Made by a program: the position numbers and the translations under genes. A stretch of 6,580 nucleotides of DNA from assembly GCA_946885905.1 (NCBI GenBank), contig CAMPHL010000152.1, forward strand, positions 1 through 6,580. Direction: 5' to 3'. A model generated the notes under the pieces. That model was not told where the DNA came from and made no database searches. It worked only from the letters and a program-made list of their open reading frames with translations. Source of the stretch: an uncultured Pseudomonadota bacterium (lineage in GTDB: Bacteria; Pseudomonadota; Gammaproteobacteria; Burkholderiales; Usitatibacteraceae). Below are positions 1-5,469 of the stretch, piece by piece; the stretch's first letter is position 1, and each line of letters begins with the position of its first letter.

Positions 1-138
1 CCCCACGACGACCTGCCCCAGGCCTATCGCGCCAACGTGGCTGCGCTCGCGCCCGCGCTGGATGACGCGGGCGTCGACGCCGTCGTCGCCTTCCTGCGCA
101 CGCTAGACGACGGTCACGTCCCGCCGGCCATGCGCTGA
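1..138 (+). CDS. C-terminal fragment, probable di-haem cytochrome c peroxidase / MauG family protein
   Basis: An open frame runs from the first base to a TGA at 136-138 and encodes 45 residues; the start lies outside the window. The end of the fragment (ALDDAGVDAVVAFLRTLDDG) resembles the C-terminal helix of bacterial di-haem cytochrome c peroxidase/MauG proteins, where a 'L(S/T)xxEIxDLVAFLxTLTDG' pattern is common. Such proteins are periplasmic haem enzymes that reduce peroxide or oxidise other substrates. No CXXCH haem site lies in the visible part, so the call rests on the tail pattern alone. Codon use is G/C-ending, as in the genes downstream. The gene is not part of the dcw operon, because a non-coding gap of about 250 bp with its own promoter separates it from mraZ. 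Confidence 0.5.
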   Translation, partial: PHDDLPQAYRANVAALAPALDDAGVDAVVAFLRTLDDGHVPPAMR

Positions 139-328
139 GGTTCGTGCGCCGCGACATTGGGACTCGCTTGCCATCGAACCCAAGCTCAGTCGATGAGCCA
201 TTCTTCGCAAACTACTTTCAGTCTATAACCCAAGTGTTTGAAATAGCAGTATATCCGATACCCAGAATCGGGTCTAAAAACACGCGCTAAGCCCTTGTAG
301 CACAAGAAAAAATTCCTCTCTTCCCCCC
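139..328. other. Non-coding gap upstream of the dcw operon promoter
   Basis: This stretch holds no convincing gene on either strand. From about 185 to 320 it is clearly richer in A/T than the surrounding coding DNA, as expected for an intergenic promoter region. It contains only weak 5-bp hairpins (GCTCA/TGAGC at 184-188/194-198, CCGAT/ATCGG at 255-259/267-271, CTTGT/ACAAG at 294-298/302-306). None is followed by a T-tract on the + strand, so no intrinsic terminator for the upstream gene can be called. An A-tract (AAAAAATT, 307-314) lies about 50-57 bases upstream of the predicted transcription start, where an UP element would lie. Confidence 0.6.
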
Positions 329-357
329 TTGACGCCCTGTAGCTCGCTCACTACAGT
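329..357 (+). promoter_or_regulatory. Predicted sigma70 promoter of the dcw operon (Pmra-like)
   Basis: A -35 element TTGACG (329-334, 5 of 6 consensus bases) is separated by exactly 17 bp from a -10 element TACAGT (352-357, 4 of 6). Transcription would start near 364, giving a leader of about 24 nt before the mraZ start codon at 388. The position directly before the first gene of the cluster matches the main mra promoter of other proteobacteria. This is a sequence match only. Confidence 0.65.
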
Positions 358-390
358 GTGCGGACGTGGGAAAAAGTGGGGGAGAAGGTG
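357..390 (+). promoter_or_regulatory. MraZ operator: 10-bp-phased TGGG boxes
   Basis: Boxes occur at exact 10-bp steps: TGTG (357-360), TGGG (367-370), TGGG (377-380) and a degenerate GGTG (387-390). The two central boxes are perfect and read TGGGA-AAAAG-TGGGG. Work on Escherichia coli MraZ showed that it binds TGGGN direct repeats separated by 5-nt spacers just upstream of mraZ and represses the operon. The arrangement here is the same. The array starts in the -10 element and covers the transcription start, the leader, the Shine-Dalgarno stretch (GGGGGAG, 378-384) and the start codon, so bound MraZ should block transcription initiation or early elongation. Confidence 0.75.
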
Positions 391-834
391 TTCCAAGGGG
401 CGACGCAGATCAACCTGGACGCGAAAGGGCGGATGTCGGTGCCGACCAAGGCGCGCGACCCCCTGACCCAGGGCGGCACCGTGAAGCTGGTGCTCACCGC
501 GCATCCGGAAGGCTGCCTGCTCCTCTATCCCCAGCCGGCATGGGAACCGATCCGCGCCAAGGTCATGGCGTTTCCGAGCCTCGACCACGCGGCCAACCTC
601 TGGAAGCGGCTCCTCGTCGGCCATGCCGAGGACATCGAGCCCGACGGCGCCGGGCGCCTGCTCATTTCCCCTGTGCTGCGCAACTACGCGCACATCACGA
701 GACAGGTGATGTTCGTGGGCCAGGGCAGCCATTTCGAAATCTGGGACCTCGAGGAGTGGACCAAGCAGCTCGAGGGGCTGAGGTCTGGCGGCAGTCCCAA
801 CCTGCCGCCGGGGATGGAGAACTTCTCCCTGTGA
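388..834 (+). CDS. mraZ: Transcriptional regulator MraZ
   Basis: MraZ is a DNA-binding protein of the SpoVT-AbrB fold that forms ring-shaped oligomers and represses its own dcw operon. The product from the GTG at 388 is 148 residues, close to E. coli MraZ (152), and starts (M)[14 protein letters not shown], matching the family start MFRGAT. The family's two tandem half-domains are both visible through their DxxGR signatures: DAKGR at residues 11-15 and DGAGR at 86-90, each followed by a hydrophobic/proline stretch ([12 protein letters not shown]). The C-terminus ([10 protein letters not shown]) resembles the usual ending. An in-frame GTG at 358 would add 10 residues. I rejected it because it lies in the -10/operator region, before the predicted transcription start. 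The Shine-Dalgarno stretch GGGGGAG lies only 3 nt before GTG 388. It is the first gene of the operon, 28 nt before rsmH. Confidence 0.95.
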   Translation: MFQGATQINLDAKGRMSVPTKARDPLTQGGTVKLVLTAHPEGCLLLYPQPAWEPIRAKVMAFPSLDHAANLWKRLLVGHAEDIEPDGAGRLLISPVLRNYAHITRQVMFVGQGSHFEIWDLEEWTKQLEGLRSGGSPNLPPGMENFSL

Positions 835-862
835 AGGCCGCGGGGAGCCCGAACAAACCCCC

Positions 863-1846
863 GTGAGAAAAGAGGTCTCCCATGTCCCGGTCCTACTCGA
901 AGAAAGCGTGTCTGCCCTCCGCATCCGTGAAGACGGAACCTACGTCGATGGCACCTTTGGTCGCGGCGGGCACAGCGCGGCCATCCTCGCCCGTCTCGGT
1001 GTTCGCGGAAGACTTCTCGCTCTTGATCAGGACCCCGCGGCGCATGCGGATCGCGCGCTCCAAGATCCGCGTCTTGAGCTGATCCACGGCCGGTTCTCGA
1101 CCATGACGGCGCAGCTCCATCGCCGGGGCATCACGCAGGTGGCGGGCGTGCTCCTCGACCTCGGCGTGTCCAGTCCCCAGCTCGAGGAGCCGGGGCGCGG
1201 CTTCAGCTTCGCCGCCGATGGCCCGCTCGACATGCGCATGGACACCTCGCGCGGGGAGTCCGCGGCGCAGTGGTTGGACCGCGCTTCAGAAGAAGAAATC
1301 AGGGAGGTGATCTGGCGCCATGGGGAAGAACGGTTTGCTAAAGCAGTTGCAGCTGCGATTGTCGACGCACGCCGCGTCGAGCCTGTCCGCACCACACGGC
1401 AACTTGCCGCGATCGTGGCTCGCGCGGTCCGCACGCGCGAGCCGGGGCAGCACCCGGCGACCCGGACCTTTCAGGCTGTTCGGATTCACGTCAATCAGGA
1501 GCTTGAAGAGCTGGAAGTGACGCTGCCCCAGGCAGCGGAGCTGCTCGAGCCCGGCGGGCGCCTTGCGGTCATCAGCTTCCATTCGCTCGAGGACCGCATC
1601 GTGAAGAACTTCATCCGCGAGCGCTCCACGGGCGACAAGCTGCCCAAGGGCGTGCCGGTGCGCGCGCGCGACATCCCGCCGGCGCAGTTGAAGGCCGTCG
1701 GCAAGGCGATCAAGCCCGCGGACGCGGAGGTGAAGCGCAACCCTCGCGCACGCAGCGCGGTACTGCGCGTTGCCGAGAAGAATCCCGCTGCCTTGGGAGG
1801 GGCGCCAAAGAATCCCCCTCCCTTGGGAGGGGTAGGGGGAGGGTGA
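863..1846 (+). CDS. rsmH: 16S rRNA (cytosine(1402)-N(4))-methyltransferase RsmH (MraW)
   Basis: RsmH uses S-adenosylmethionine to methylate N4 of C1402 in the 16S rRNA decoding centre, in the cytoplasm. The 327-residue product shows the family landmarks in order: HVPVLLEE at 7-14, the SAM-binding loop [10 protein letters not shown] at 29-38, the acidic pair in LALDQD (D55, D57), DLGVSS at 99-104, GRGFSF and DMRMD soon after, HSLEDR at 240-245 and the C-terminal [14 protein letters not shown] at 293-306. The start is a GTG at 863, chosen because it places HVPVLL at the normal N-terminal position. Its ribosome site is poor: GGGGAG at 842-847 is 15 nt away, and mraZ ends 28 nt upstream. The family normally ends just after LRIAE. 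Here about 20 extra residues (two units of KNPxxLGGxx plus GG) come from a tandem DNA repeat and are probably dispensable. A segment at 1283-1363 uses more A/T-ending codons than its surroundings. Confidence 0.96.
   Translation: MRKEVSHVPVLLEESVSALRIREDGTYVDGTFGRGGHSAAILARLGVRGRLLALDQDPAAHADRALQDPRLELIHGRFSTMTAQLHRRGITQVAGVLLDLGVSSPQLEEPGRGFSFAADGPLDMRMDTSRGESAAQWLDRASEEEIREVIWRHGEERFAKAVAAAIVDARRVEPVRTTRQLAAIVARAVRTREPGQHPATRTFQAVRIHVNQELEELEVTLPQAAELLEPGGRLAVISFHSLEDRIVKNFIRERSTGDKLPKGVPVRARDIPPAQLKAVGKAIKPADAEVKRNPRARSAVLRVAEKNPAALGGAPKNPPPLGGVGGG
1778..1832 (+). repeat. Tandem G-rich repeat, two 25-bp copies at 30-bp period, inside the rsmH 3' end
   Basis: Two copies lie at 1778-1802 and 1808-1832 and differ at only two positions (AAGAATCCCGCTGCCTTGGG versus AAGAATCCCCCTCCCTTGGG, both followed by AGGGG). 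The 30-bp period is ten codons, so the reading frame is kept and the protein gains [20 protein letters not shown]. The second copy contains a perfect 8-bp inverted repeat, CCCCTCCC (1815-1822) and GGGAGGGG (1825-1832), with TT between. Its C-rich/G-rich form resembles short intergenic repeats that many high-GC bacteria carry in numerous copies. Membership of such a family is my inference. Confidence 0.85.
1825..1843 (+). other. Potential G-quadruplex motif at the rsmH/ftsL junction
   Basis: Four G-runs (GGG 1825-1827, GGGG 1829-1832, GGGGG 1835-1839, GGG 1841-1843) are joined by loops of one, two and one bases. This meets the standard G3+N1-7 rule for a G-quadruplex, on the coding strand and therefore also in the mRNA. 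The motif ends right at the rsmH stop codon. It overlaps the 3' arm of the adjacent hairpin and the ftsL Shine-Dalgarno sequence, so these structures are mutually exclusive. Folding is predicted from the pattern only. Confidence 0.5.
1838..1843 (+). promoter_or_regulatory. Ribosome binding site of ftsL, supplied by the repeat
   Basis: GGAGGG ends 7 nt before the ftsL ATG at 1851, an ideal spacing. The sequence is the last part of the G-rich repeat tract at the end of rsmH, so the repeat contributes directly to translation of ftsL. The rsmH stop (1844-1846) lies between this site and the start codon. Confidence 0.7.
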
Positions 1847-1850
1847 CCTG

Positions 1851-2126
1851 ATGGCGCGGCTCAATACCCTGCTGCTCCTCGCCGTCATCGCCTGCGCGCT
1901 CGGCGTGGTCACCTCGCAGCACCGCGCGCGCAAGCTCTTCGCCGAGATCGAGGCCGAGCAGGCCGCCTCGCGCAAGCTCGCCACCGAATTCACCCAGCTG
2001 CAGCTCGAGCAGGGCACCTGGGCCACGCATGCCCGCGTGGAGCAGGTGGCGACCAAGCGCCTGGGGATGCGCACGCCGGACGCCACCAACACCGTGGTGG
2101 TGAAAATCGGGGAGCTTCCCAGGTGA
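1851..2126 (+). CDS. ftsL: Cell division protein FtsL
   Basis: FtsL is a small bitopic inner-membrane protein that forms the FtsQLB complex and helps activate the septal synthase FtsWI. The 91-residue product has a very short cytoplasmic tail (residues 1-5), a single membrane segment at about 6-21 (LLLLAVIACALGVV), then a periplasmic region. Residues about 25-60 are rich in E, Q, A, K and R with heptad-spaced leucine/isoleucine/phenylalanine (L29, I33, L43, L50), consistent with the coiled coil typical of the family. The short conserved-looking tail WATHARVEQVATKRLGM (57-73) is common in beta- and gammaproteobacterial FtsL. It starts 4 nt after rsmH and its end overlaps ftsI by 4 bp (GTGA, 2123-2126), so translation is coupled to both neighbours. 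The cytoplasmic tail is much shorter than that of E. coli FtsL. Confidence 0.92.
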   Translation: MARLNTLLLLAVIACALGVVTSQHRARKLFAEIEAEQAASRKLATEFTQLQLEQGTWATHARVEQVATKRLGMRTPDATNTVVVKIGELPR

Positions 2127-3919
2127 GCGCCCGGTTCGAGAAGCGCGCGCCCCAGCTGCGCCTGAAGCTCGAGGGCTGGCGCTCGCGCTTCGTCCTCGTG
2201 CTGGTGGCGGGCGCCTTCGCCGTGCTCGCGGGGCGCGCGTTCTACCTGCAGGCGCTCAACACGAGCTTCCTCCAGGCCAAGGGCGAGGCGCGCTACGCGC
2301 GGGTGATCGAGATGCCGGCTTCGCGCGGCAAGGTGCTGGACCGCAACGGCTCGCCGCTCGCGATCTCCACCGCGGTCGAATCGATCTGCGCCACGCCCGA
2401 GGAGCTCTCGGAGGCCGAGCACCGGGACGTCGCGGCGCTCGCCCGGGCGCTCGGCATCGGCGAGAACGAGATCCGCCAGAAAATCGCCCGAAAGGATCGC
2501 CAGTTCGTCTTCCTCAAGCGCCAGATCTCGCCCGAGCAGGCGGCGAAGGTGATGGCTTTGAGGATCCCGGGCGTGTTCCAGCAGCGCGAATTCCGCCGCT
2601 ACTACCCCGCGGGCGAGGTGATGGCCCACGTGGTCGGCTTTACCGGCATAGAGGACAACGGGCAGGAGGGAATCGAGCTCGCGGCCGACTCGCGCCTGTC
2701 CGGCGTGCCCGGGAGCCGCAAGGTCATCCGCGACCGCCGCGGCAGGGTGGTCGAAGATGCGGAGGGATGGCGCCCGCCGCGCGACGGCGAGGCCGTGACC
2801 CTGGCCGTCGACCAGCGCCTGCAGTTCCTCGCGCACCGCGAGCTCAAGGCCGCGGTCGAGGCGAACCGCGCCAAGGCGGGCTCGCTCGTGATCCTCGACG
2901 CGAAGACGGGCGAGGTGCTGGCGCTGGTGAACCAGCCCGACTACAACCCGAACAACCGCGCGGCGGTGACGGGGCGCCAGACGCGCAACCGCTCCGTGAC
3001 CGACCTCTTCGAGCCGGGCTCGACGTTGAAGCCCTTCACCGTCGCCGCCGCGCTCGATGCCGGGATCGTGAAGCCCACGACGATGATCGACACCAGCCCG
3101 CTCAAGATCGGCGGCTGGACGATCAACGACTCGCACCCGATGGGCATGCTCTCGGTGGCGCAGGTGATCTCCAGGTCCTCCAACATCGGCACCGCGCGCA
3201 TCCAGATGCAGATGAGCGCGGAGCGCATGGGCACGCTCTACCGGGAGCTGGGCTTCGGCTCGCAACCCGCGACCGGCTTCCCCGGCGAGGCCAAGGGGCT
3301 GCTGCGCCCGTGGGAGAAATGGCGGCCCATCGAGATGGCCACGATGTCGTACGGCCACGGCATCTCGGTATCGCTGCTCCAGGTCGCGCGCGCCTACACG
3401 GTCTTCACCAACGACGGGGAGCTGCTGCCGCTCGCGCTCACCCGGCTCGACGCCGATGATTCTCATCCTGCCGGGGCTTCGCAGCCACGCGGCAAACCGC
3501 TCTTCACGACGCAGAGCGTGCGCGAGGTGGTGCGGATGATGGAGGCCGCGACCCAGCCGGGCGGGACCGCCACGCGCGCGCAGGTCCCGGGCTACCGCGT
3601 GGCGGGCAAGACCGGAACCGCGCACAAGCCCGAGGCGGGCGGCTACGCCGAGCACAAGTACGTTTCGTCGTTCGTGGGCTTCGGTCCCGTGAGCGACCCG
3701 CGCTTCATCGTGGCGGTGATGCTCGACGAGCCCACGGGCGCCAAGTACTACGGCGGCGACGTGGGCGCGCCGCTGTTTTCCTCGGTCATGGGAGCTGCGC
3801 TGCGCATGATGTCCGTTGCCCCCGACGCACCGGCAACGCTCAACGCCGCGGTCACGCCGCTGAATTCGATCGTCGCCCCGGTGAAGGCCGGGGCCCGGGC
3901 ACCCGGAGCCGAAGGATGA
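2123..3919 (+). CDS. ftsI: Peptidoglycan D,D-transpeptidase FtsI (penicillin-binding protein 3)
   Basis: FtsI is the class B penicillin-binding protein that crosslinks septal peptidoglycan in partnership with FtsW. The 598-residue product (E. coli 588) has a cytoplasmic tail of about 22 residues, a membrane anchor at about 23-37, then the N-terminal periplasmic module beginning with RGKVLDRNG. The transpeptidase domain carries all three catalytic motifs: S300-T-L-K303 (nucleophile S300), S352-S-N354, and K496-T-G498. The GTG start at 2123 overlaps the ftsL stop (GTGA) and is preceded by GGGGAG at 2109-2114 with 8-nt spacing, which supports it. The 3' end overlaps murE by 4 bp. A short segment at residues 445-457 (DDSHPAGASQPRG, bases 3455-3493), between conserved parts, uses a run of T-ending codons unlike the rest of the gene. 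The active site is complete, so the enzyme should be functional and beta-lactam sensitive in principle. Confidence 0.97.
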   Translation: MSARFEKRAPQLRLKLEGWRSRFVLVLVAGAFAVLAGRAFYLQALNTSFLQAKGEARYARVIEMPASRGKVLDRNGSPLAISTAVESICATPEELSEAEHRDVAALARALGIGENEIRQKIARKDRQFVFLKRQISPEQAAKVMALRIPGVFQQREFRRYYPAGEVMAHVVGFTGIEDNGQEGIELAADSRLSGVPGSRKVIRDRRGRVVEDAEGWRPPRDGEAVTLAVDQRLQFLAHRELKAAVEANRAKAGSLVILDAKTGEVLALVNQPDYNPNNRAAVTGRQTRNRSVTDLFEPGSTLKPFTVAAALDAGIVKPTTMIDTSPLKIGGWTINDSHPMGMLSVAQVISRSSNIGTARIQMQMSAERMGTLYRELGFGSQPATGFPGEAKGLLRPWEKWRPIEMATMSYGHGISVSLLQVARAYTVFTNDGELLPLALTRLDADDSHPAGASQPRGKPLFTTQSVREVVRMMEAATQPGGTATRAQVPGYRVAGKTGTAHKPEAGGYAEHKYVSSFVGFGPVSDPRFIVAVMLDEPTGAKYYGGDVGAPLFSSVMGAALRMMSVAPDAPATLNAAVTPLNSIVAPVKAGARAPGAEG

Positions 3920-5469
3920 TCGCCGCCGCCGAATTCGTCCGCCCCGACTCGGCGCGCCTGCTCGACCGCCTCGGCCAGCTCGGGGTCCCGCTCGCCGACC
4001 TCACCGCCGATTCGCGCTCGGTGAAGATGGGTTCGATCTTCGTGGCCTATCCCGGCACCGCGCAGGACGGCCGTGCCTTCATCGCCGAAGCGCTCGCGAA
4101 GGGCGCCGCGGCGGTGCTCTGGGAGCGCGAGGGCTTCACCTGGAACGAGCATTGGGACGTGCCCAACCTCGGCGTGGAGAACCTGCGCGCGCGGATCTCG
4201 GAAATCGCGGGCCATGTGTACGGCAATCCGGCCGAGTCGCTGTGGATGGCGGGTGTCACGGGCACCAACGGGAAGACCTCGGTGTCCCAATGGATAGCGG
4301 CCGCCTCGAATTCGCTCGGCCGGCGCTCGGCCGTGATCGGCACGCTCGGCAACGGGCTGGTCGGCGAGCGCGTCGAGGCCCGCAACACCACGCCGGACCC
4401 GATCGTGCTGCAGCGACTGCTCGCCGACTACCTGCGCCGCGGCGCGCGCTGCGTCGCCATGGAAGTGTCGAGCCACGGCCTGCACCAGGGGCGCGTGGCG
4501 GGCATCAAGTACGACTGCGCGATCTTCACCAACCTCACGCGCGACCACCTGGACTACCACGGGACGATGGATGCCTACGCCGAGGCGAAGGCGATGCTCT
4601 TCGAAGCGCGCGGGCTCACGCACGCGGTGCTGAACCTGGACGACGCCTTCGGCGCGCGGCTCGCCCGCCGGCTCGAAGGCAAGGGCCTGGAGGTCATCAC
4701 CTACGGCGCGGGCTCGGCTTCGCGGCTGCGCGCCGTGGACATCGGCCTCTCGGAGGCGGGCGTGCGCTTTCGCGTCGAAGGCGACCTCGGGCGCGGCGTG
4801 GTGACCGCGCGCGTGCTGGGCGCCTTCAACGTGTCGAACCTGCTCGCGGTGCTCGGGGCGCTCATCGCGCAGGGACTCCCGTTCGACGAGGCGGTCGCGG
4901 CCGTCGCGCGCCTGGAGCCCGTTACCGGGCGGCTGGAACGGGTCGGCGGGGGCGCCGCTCCGCTCGTGGTGATCGACTACGCGCACACGCCGGATGCATT
5001 GGAAAAGGCGCTGCAGGCGCTGCGGGGGATCGTTCCCCGGGCGCATGGGCCTGCGGGGCAGCCGGGTGCTCGGCTGGTGTGCGTCTTCGGCTGCGGCGGC
5101 GAGCGCGACCCCGGCAAGCGCCCGCTCATGGGGGCGGTCGCCGCGCGCCTTGCCGACCAGGTCGTGGTCACCAGCGACAACCCGCGCGGCGAGGACCCGC
5201 ATTCGATCATCGCGCAGATCCTGGAAGGCATGAGAAAGCCCGGGTCAGGCGCGGAACCAGGCAGCGTCCTCGCCGCGAACATCGAGGCCATCGAGGACCG
5301 GCAGGTGGCGATTTTTTCGGCGGTGGCCCATGCCGCCGCCGGCGACGTGGTGCTGTTGGCGGGCAAGGGGCACGAGACCTACCAGGAGATCGCCGGCACG
5401 CGCCACCCATTCAACGACCGCGAAGTCGCAGGCGCAGCGCTCGCGCAATGGCAACAAGGCAAGGGATGA
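3916..5469 (+). CDS. murE: UDP-N-acetylmuramoyl-L-alanyl-D-glutamate--2,6-diaminopimelate ligase MurE
   Basis: MurE is the cytoplasmic ATP-dependent ligase that adds the third residue of the peptidoglycan stem peptide to UDP-MurNAc-L-Ala-D-Glu. The 517-residue product has the Mur ligase layout: an N-terminal UDP-substrate domain (LTADSRSVKMGSIFVAYPG), a central ATPase domain with P-loop TGTNGKTS at 115-122 (K120), the NTTPDP and MEVSSHG motifs, and a lysine in DAYAEAK (K225) at the place of the carbamylated lysine of E. coli MurE. The C-terminal domain has DNPR at 421-424, the signature for meso-diaminopimelate rather than lysine, followed by GKGHE at 483-487. The ATG at 3916 overlaps the ftsI stop (ATGA) and has GGAG at 3905-3908 with 7-nt spacing. 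The 3' end overlaps murF in the same way (ATGA). Nothing essential is missing. Confidence 0.97.
   Translation: MIAAAEFVRPDSARLLDRLGQLGVPLADLTADSRSVKMGSIFVAYPGTAQDGRAFIAEALAKGAAAVLWEREGFTWNEHWDVPNLGVENLRARISEIAGHVYGNPAESLWMAGVTGTNGKTSVSQWIAAASNSLGRRSAVIGTLGNGLVGERVEARNTTPDPIVLQRLLADYLRRGARCVAMEVSSHGLHQGRVAGIKYDCAIFTNLTRDHLDYHGTMDAYAEAKAMLFEARGLTHAVLNLDDAFGARLARRLEGKGLEVITYGAGSASRLRAVDIGLSEAGVRFRVEGDLGRGVVTARVLGAFNVSNLLAVLGALIAQGLPFDEAVAAVARLEPVTGRLERVGGGAAPLVVIDYAHTPDALEKALQALRGIVPRAHGPAGQPGARLVCVFGCGGERDPGKRPLMGAVAARLADQVVVTSDNPRGEDPHSIIAQILEGMRKPGSGAEPGSVLAANIEAIEDRQVAIFSAVAHAAAGDVVLLAGKGHETYQEIAGTRHPFNDREVAGAALAQWQQGKG

Noticed and set aside
184..198. Hairpin GCTCA-GTCGA-TGAGC as terminator of the upstream gene
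   Set aside because: The stem has only 5 bp and no T-tract follows.
201..229. Second promoter with TATAAC at 224-229
   Set aside because: The -10 is good, but the hexamer 17 bp upstream (TTCTTC) matches only two consensus bases, so support is too weak.
255..273. Inverted repeat CCGAT/ATCGG (alternatively ACCC/GGGT) as terminator or operator
   Set aside because: Very short, ambiguous pairing and followed by A residues rather than T; such repeats occur by chance in a gap of this size.
358..387. Upstream GTG start for mraZ adding MRTWEKVGEK
   Set aside because: The codon lies in the -10/operator region, before the predicted transcription start near 364, and the added residues are the translated TGGG boxes; the family starts at (M)FxGA.
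1815..1832. Hairpin at the rsmH end as an intrinsic terminator
   Set aside because: The G-rich arm is followed by more G rather than a T-tract, and ftsL starts 18 bases later in the same operon.
1286..3655. 789-codon open frame on the - strand across rsmH, ftsL and ftsI
   Set aside because: It lies antisense to three well-recognised genes, has an arginine/leucine/histidine-rich composition without any family motif, and is explained by the high third-position GC of the + strand genes.
3748..5202. 484-codon open frame on the - strand over murE
   Set aside because: Antisense shadow of murE and the ftsI end, with low-complexity composition and no motifs.
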